Positions 8,055 to 10,014 of a DNA stretch of 10,014 nucleotides are shown here, piece by piece. The stretch lies in contig MWBK01000090.1 in assembly GCA_002069025.1 (NCBI GenBank), forward strand, positions 1 through 10,014. Reading direction: 5' to 3'. The stretch comes from Bacteroidetes bacterium ADurb.Bin302 (GTDB lineage Bacteria; Bacteroidota; Bacteroidia; Bacteroidales; Paludibacteraceae). How positions within the stretch are numbered: position 1 is the first letter of the stretch; the number at the start of each line of letters is the position of its first letter. The position numbers were made by a program, and so were the translations under genes. Under the pieces are notes generated by a model. That model was not told the origin of the DNA, did not search any database, and was given only the letters and a program-made list of their open reading frames with translations.

Positions 8055-8780
8055 ATGAACAACTCTCCGCTTCTTCGAGCATTGATAGAACAAAAAGAGT
8101 CAAAGTTGCATGGCGGCATCTACCACCATACACAGATAAACCTTACCTATAACTCTAACCATATCGAAGGTAGTCGGCTAACTAAAGATCAGACACGTTA
8201 TATTTTTGAAACCAATACGATAGACATAAGCAAAGAGGCAATCAATGTTGATGATATACTTGAAACAACAAATCACTTTCGGTGTATCAACTACATTATT
8301 GACCATGCAAACGATGATTTATCTGAAAATTTTATAAAGCGTCTTCATGAAATGCTAAAGTCAGGCACGCGAGATGCTTCAAAAGATTGTTTTGCCATAG
8401 GTGCATATAAACGCTTACCCAACGAAGTCGGAGGTATGGAGACTTCTACACCGGAGGATGTTGAGGAGCATATTCAGAAATTGTTGAAAAATTACATAGA
8501 AAAAAAGAACCCGAACTTTGAAGACATCATTGATTTTCACCAGTGTTTTGAAGCCATCCATCCTTTTCAAGACGGCAATGGCAGAGTCGGTAGGCTCATT
8601 ATGTTTAAAGAATGTCTTAAAAACAACATAGTTCCATTCATCATAACCGATGATCTGAAAATGTTTTATTACCGTGGATTACGCGAATGGCCGAATATTA
8701 AGGGTTTTCTTACAGACACTTGCCTTACTGCTCAAGACCAATACAAGGAATCACTAGATTATTTTAGAATAGAATATTAG
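8055..8780 (+). CDS. Fic domain protein (putative AMP-transferase) with N-terminal inhibitory motif
   Basis: 241-aa Fic protein. The core motif HPFQDGNGRVGR at 169-180 is a complete HPFx(D/E)GNGRxxR, with catalytic H169, phosphate-binding GNG and R180. Such proteins usually transfer AMP, sometimes other nucleotide moieties, from a nucleotide to a hydroxyl on a target protein. The N-terminus carries SNHIEG at 34-39, matching the inhibitory (S/T)xxxE(G/N) motif, whose E38 would block ATP binding. This makes it an autoinhibited single-chain (class II-like) Fic protein rather than half of a toxin-antitoxin pair. The segment around 115-130 (IGAYKRLPNEVGGMETSTP) is the usual flap that docks the target. 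There is no helix-turn-helix tail. The target is unknown. It stands alone between the groEL terminator and a gene remnant, with its own promoter and no Shine-Dalgarno. It looks like an accessory gene that could serve stress, conflict or housekeeping roles. Confidence 0.9.
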   Translation: MNNSPLLRALIEQKESKLHGGIYHHTQINLTYNSNHIEGSRLTKDQTRYIFETNTIDISKEAINVDDILETTNHFRCINYIIDHANDDLSENFIKRLHEMLKSGTRDASKDCFAIGAYKRLPNEVGGMETSTPEDVEEHIQKLLKNYIEKKNPNFEDIIDFHQCFEAIHPFQDGNGRVGRLIMFKECLKNNIVPFIITDDLKMFYYRGLREWPNIKGFLTDTCLTAQDQYKESLDYFRIEY

Positions 8781-8812
8781 TAGCGCAGAATCACTGCCCT
8801 TAAAAATATCTA

Positions 8813-8908
8813 TCAAATACAGCTTTTTCGTTCGTCAAAGCCTTTCATTACAGCTTTTGCTTTTAAAATTTCTGATTTGTATATTTCGATTTCTGCAATA
8901 GTTTCCTG
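8813..8908 (-). pseudogene. Possible 3' remnant of a gene on the minus strand
   Basis: The minus strand encodes 31 residues ending in a stop: QETIAEIEIYKSEILKAKAV followed by MKGFDERKSCI. An in-frame TAG lies directly upstream and there is no start codon near it. The Glu/Ile/Lys pattern is a plausible amphipathic or coiled-coil helix. It reminds me of the C-terminal helices of type I restriction methylase or specificity subunits, but this resemblance is weak and from memory. The reading suggests a decayed gene end left between the fic and ATPase genes. A random open stretch cannot be excluded. Confidence 0.28.
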
Positions 8909-8934
8909 CTAAACATTAAGCAAAAAAAGAGGAT

Positions 8935-9009
8935 TTTTGTTCATTATTTCACTTGTATTGAACAAAAAACATACTTTTTTATTCAATACAGAATATTTAT
9001 TGAATAAAA
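8935..9009. repeat. Four 12-bp half-sites, alternating orientation, exact 21-bp period (putative operator array)
   Basis: Consensus half-site TAWTGAAYAAAA. Copies: reverse at 8935-8946 (TTTTGTTCATTA), forward at 8956-8967 (TATTGAACAAAA), reverse at 8977-8988 (TTTTATTCAATA), forward at 8998-9009 (TATTGAATAAAA). Each begins exactly 21 bases after the last, two helical turns. The four make two dyads centred at 8951 and 8993. A weaker forward copy (CATTAAGCAAAA, 9 of 12) sits at 8914-8925, again 21 bases upstream. The last copy ends 4 bases before the -7 box of the ATPase promoter and covers the place of its -33 box, as expected for an operator. The protein that binds is not identifiable here. 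Confidence 0.7.
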
Positions 9010-9013
9010 TGTG

Positions 9014-9021
9014 TATCTTTG
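9014..9021 (+). promoter_or_regulatory. -7 promoter element of the ATPase gene
   Basis: TATCTTTG is a full match to the Bacteroidota -7 consensus TAnnTTTG, 20 bases before the ATG at 9042. No TTTG is found 19-21 bases upstream; that interval lies in the 21-bp half-site array. Transcription may therefore depend on, or be blocked by, the array-binding protein. Confidence 0.6.
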
Positions 9022-9041
9022 CATAAATAATATAGTGAACT

Positions 9042-9611
9042 ATGAAAGCAATTATTCAAAAACAAAGAGAAGAAAGAGATTACCTACTCTCTCTTAATTA
9101 TATGCCTCGTAAAACAAAGTATAATGTTGACGAGTTATTGCAAAGTAAGCAAATAAAGCTTATTACCGGTCCTCGCCGTGTGGGTAAATCAACTCTGGGT
9201 TTGCTTATGCTTAAAAATAAGAATTTTGCATACCTTAATTTTGATGATGCTAATTTATTGGAACACTGGGACGAGAATATAGTTAATGAAACGCTAAAAT
9301 CAGTATATCCTAATTACGAATACTTATTGCTCGATGAAATACAAAATCTTGATAACTGGGATTTATGGGTATCTAAATTATATCGTAATGGAGTAAATAT
9401 GTTTATTACGGGAAGTAATGCAAAACTTCTAAGCAGCGAAATGGCAACTGTATTAACCGGAAGGTATATACAAATTGAATTATTGCCTTTTGGACTTAAA
9501 GAAGCACTTGAGTGGGAAGGCATAGACGGTGACATGAACAGAGATGATTGCAGAAAGAGAGCCAGCGAGGCGCTGAAGAGGATTAAGGAGGGTGGAAAGG
9601 ATGAGAATTGA
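9042..9611 (+). CDS. AAA_14-type ATPase, truncated and fused to foreign sequence
   Basis: 189-aa ORF. Residues 1-157 are the N-terminal ATPase core of an AAA_14 (DUF4143-partner) protein: Walker A GPRRVGKST at 43-51, Walker B YLLLDEIQ at 94-101, sensor-type FITGSNAKLL at 121-130, then GRYIQIELLPFGLKEAL at 140-156. Family members normally run to about 350-450 aa with a C-terminal DUF4143 domain; that is missing. From about residue 158 the sequence becomes unrelated-looking and charged (WEGIDGDMNRDDCRKRASEA...), and GC jumps from about one third to more than half. An ATG at 9534 (residue 165) could start a separate 25-aa phage-like peptide. The cellular role of these ATPases is largely unknown; they are common accessory genes in Bacteroidota. 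As encoded here it is probably not a working full-length protein. The start is supported by the -7 box 20 bases upstream. Confidence 0.75.
   Translation: MKAIIQKQREERDYLLSLNYMPRKTKYNVDELLQSKQIKLITGPRRVGKSTLGLLMLKNKNFAYLNFDDANLLEHWDENIVNETLKSVYPNYEYLLLDEIQNLDNWDLWVSKLYRNGVNMFITGSNAKLLSSEMATVLTGRYIQIELLPFGLKEALEWEGIDGDMNRDDCRKRASEALKRIKEGGKDEN
9585..9591 (+). promoter_or_regulatory. Strong Shine-Dalgarno site in the terminal segment
   Basis: AAGGAGG lies 9 bases before the ATG at 9601. No other confident gene start in the window has such a site, in keeping with Bacteroidota. It sets the ORF start at 9601 and marks the segment as having a different translation style, as in many phages or other phyla. 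Confidence 0.6.
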
Positions 9612-9735
9612 ATTTCTTGGATATGAATTTGTGTTCAGGAACATACGAGGGAATAAAGATCAGATGGTATCAATCCCACTTAAAGATTATAAGCGGATGC
9701 AAAGAGAAATCCAAATCATGAGGCTACAAACATGA
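9601..9735 (+). CDS. Small phage-like ORF, unknown function
   Basis: 44-aa ORF that begins MRIEFLGYEF and ends IQIMRLQT. It is supported by a strong Shine-Dalgarno (AAGGAGG at 9585-9591), an 11-base overlap with the end of the previous ORF and an ATGA overlap with the next. The C-terminal half (KDYKRMQREIQIMRL) is probably a charged helix. I recognise no family. Packing of very short, overlapping ORFs led by Shine-Dalgarno sites is typical of phage early or accessory gene blocks. GC is intermediate here. Confidence 0.5.
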   Translation: MRIEFLGYEFVFRNIRGNKDQMVSIPLKDYKRMQREIQIMRLQT

Positions 9736-10014
9736 TCCCCGCTGACCTGCTCGACCAGCTCCGAGAGAAAGATCCGGAGCTGTGGAAGATGATCACAGAG
9801 AACACCATCTCGGAATATGAATACCATGATGAGGATTTCAATGAGTGGATATCCAATGCCATAACTTATAAAGATCTGTTTGAGCCCGCGCAAGAAGCAT
9901 GGCTCCAGCATTGCCTGCAAGAGAGCATCCGGGCGCGAAGATGGGCATATCAAGTATCATGCACGTTTCAGGGTACTCGGTTCGCAAAAATCGCCACGAT
10001 CAATCCAGATGGCT
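9732..10014 (+). CDS. Unidentified phage-like protein (3' partial)
   Basis: An open frame from the ATG at 9732 to the window end encodes 94 residues without a stop. It starts MIPADLLDQLREKDPELWKM, is acidic and Trp-rich in its first half, and contains the strand-like stretch WAYQVSCTFQGTRFAKIATI near residues 70-89. The start overlaps the previous stop as ATGA, with GAGG at 9720-9723 eight bases upstream as a modest Shine-Dalgarno. GC in this stretch is above half, with CTG, CTC, CCG and CGG codons rare elsewhere in the window. I do not recognise the family; small hypothetical proteins of phages or prophages are the closest in style. The opposite-strand ORF here is a shadow. Confidence 0.55.
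   Translation, partial: MIPADLLDQLREKDPELWKMITENTISEYEYHDEDFNEWISNAITYKDLFEPAQEAWLQHCLQESIRARRWAYQVSCTFQGTRFAKIATINPDG

Noticed and set aside
8934..8968. Hairpin TTTTTGTTCA / TGAACAAAAA as a terminator for fic
   Set aside because: The stem is very AT-rich with a 15-base loop, and no T-tract directly follows; its arms fit better as half-sites of the 21-bp array.
9687..9953. 88-aa open frame on the minus strand
   Set aside because: It mirrors the + strand ORF starting at 9732, which has ATGA coupling and a Shine-Dalgarno; the minus frame has neither.

Overview
The window reads as a Bacteroidota (Bacteroidetes) chromosome, most likely Bacteroidales. The evidence is the gene order rlmN / DUF4837 lipoprotein / pdxA / sigma-54 activator / lptE / TPR-like protein / secG, the AT-rich coding style, start codons without Shine-Dalgarno sequences, and promoters of the TAnnTTTG type peculiar to this phylum. 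I cannot name a genus.

Positions 1-5722 hold a tightly packed, apparently co-transcribed housekeeping run on the + strand. It contains 23S rRNA/tRNA methyltransferase RlmN (5' end cut by the window edge), a DUF4837 lipoprotein, PdxA (vitamin B6 synthesis), a sigma-54-dependent AAA+ activator without a sensory domain, the LPS-transport lipoprotein LptE, a conserved TPR-like protein and the translocon subunit SecG. Neighbours overlap at ATGA (twice) or by a few bases, or lie 2-17 bases apart. A strong intrinsic terminator closes the run at 5757-5794.

Positions 5794-7880 hold the groES-groEL chaperonin operon and its terminator. Directly after the secG terminator, and overlapping its T-tract, is a near-perfect sigma-54 (-24/-12) promoter. 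It is interleaved with a full match to the Bacteroidota housekeeping promoter. No CIRCE element is present. With the sigma-54 activator gene about 1.6 kb upstream, this suggests sigma-54 control of the chaperonin.

Positions 7881-9510 are accessory. A Fic-family (AMP-transferase-like) gene with its own promoter and a built-in inhibitory motif is followed by an apparent gene scrap on the minus strand. Next comes a striking array of four 12-bp half-sites in alternating orientation at exactly 21-bp steps, immediately in front of the promoter of an AAA_14-type ATPase gene.

From about 9510 to the end the DNA changes character: GC rises from about one third to more than half, codon choice shifts to CTG/CTC/CCG, and Shine-Dalgarno sequences appear. 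The ATPase gene is cut after its ATPase core and runs into this foreign, phage-like segment of short overlapping ORFs. This is either a real insertion or recombination junction or an assembly chimera; the sequence alone cannot decide. The most interesting items are the sigma-54/groESL arrangement, the 21-bp operator array and the 9.51-kb junction. I found no clear complete novel multi-gene system.
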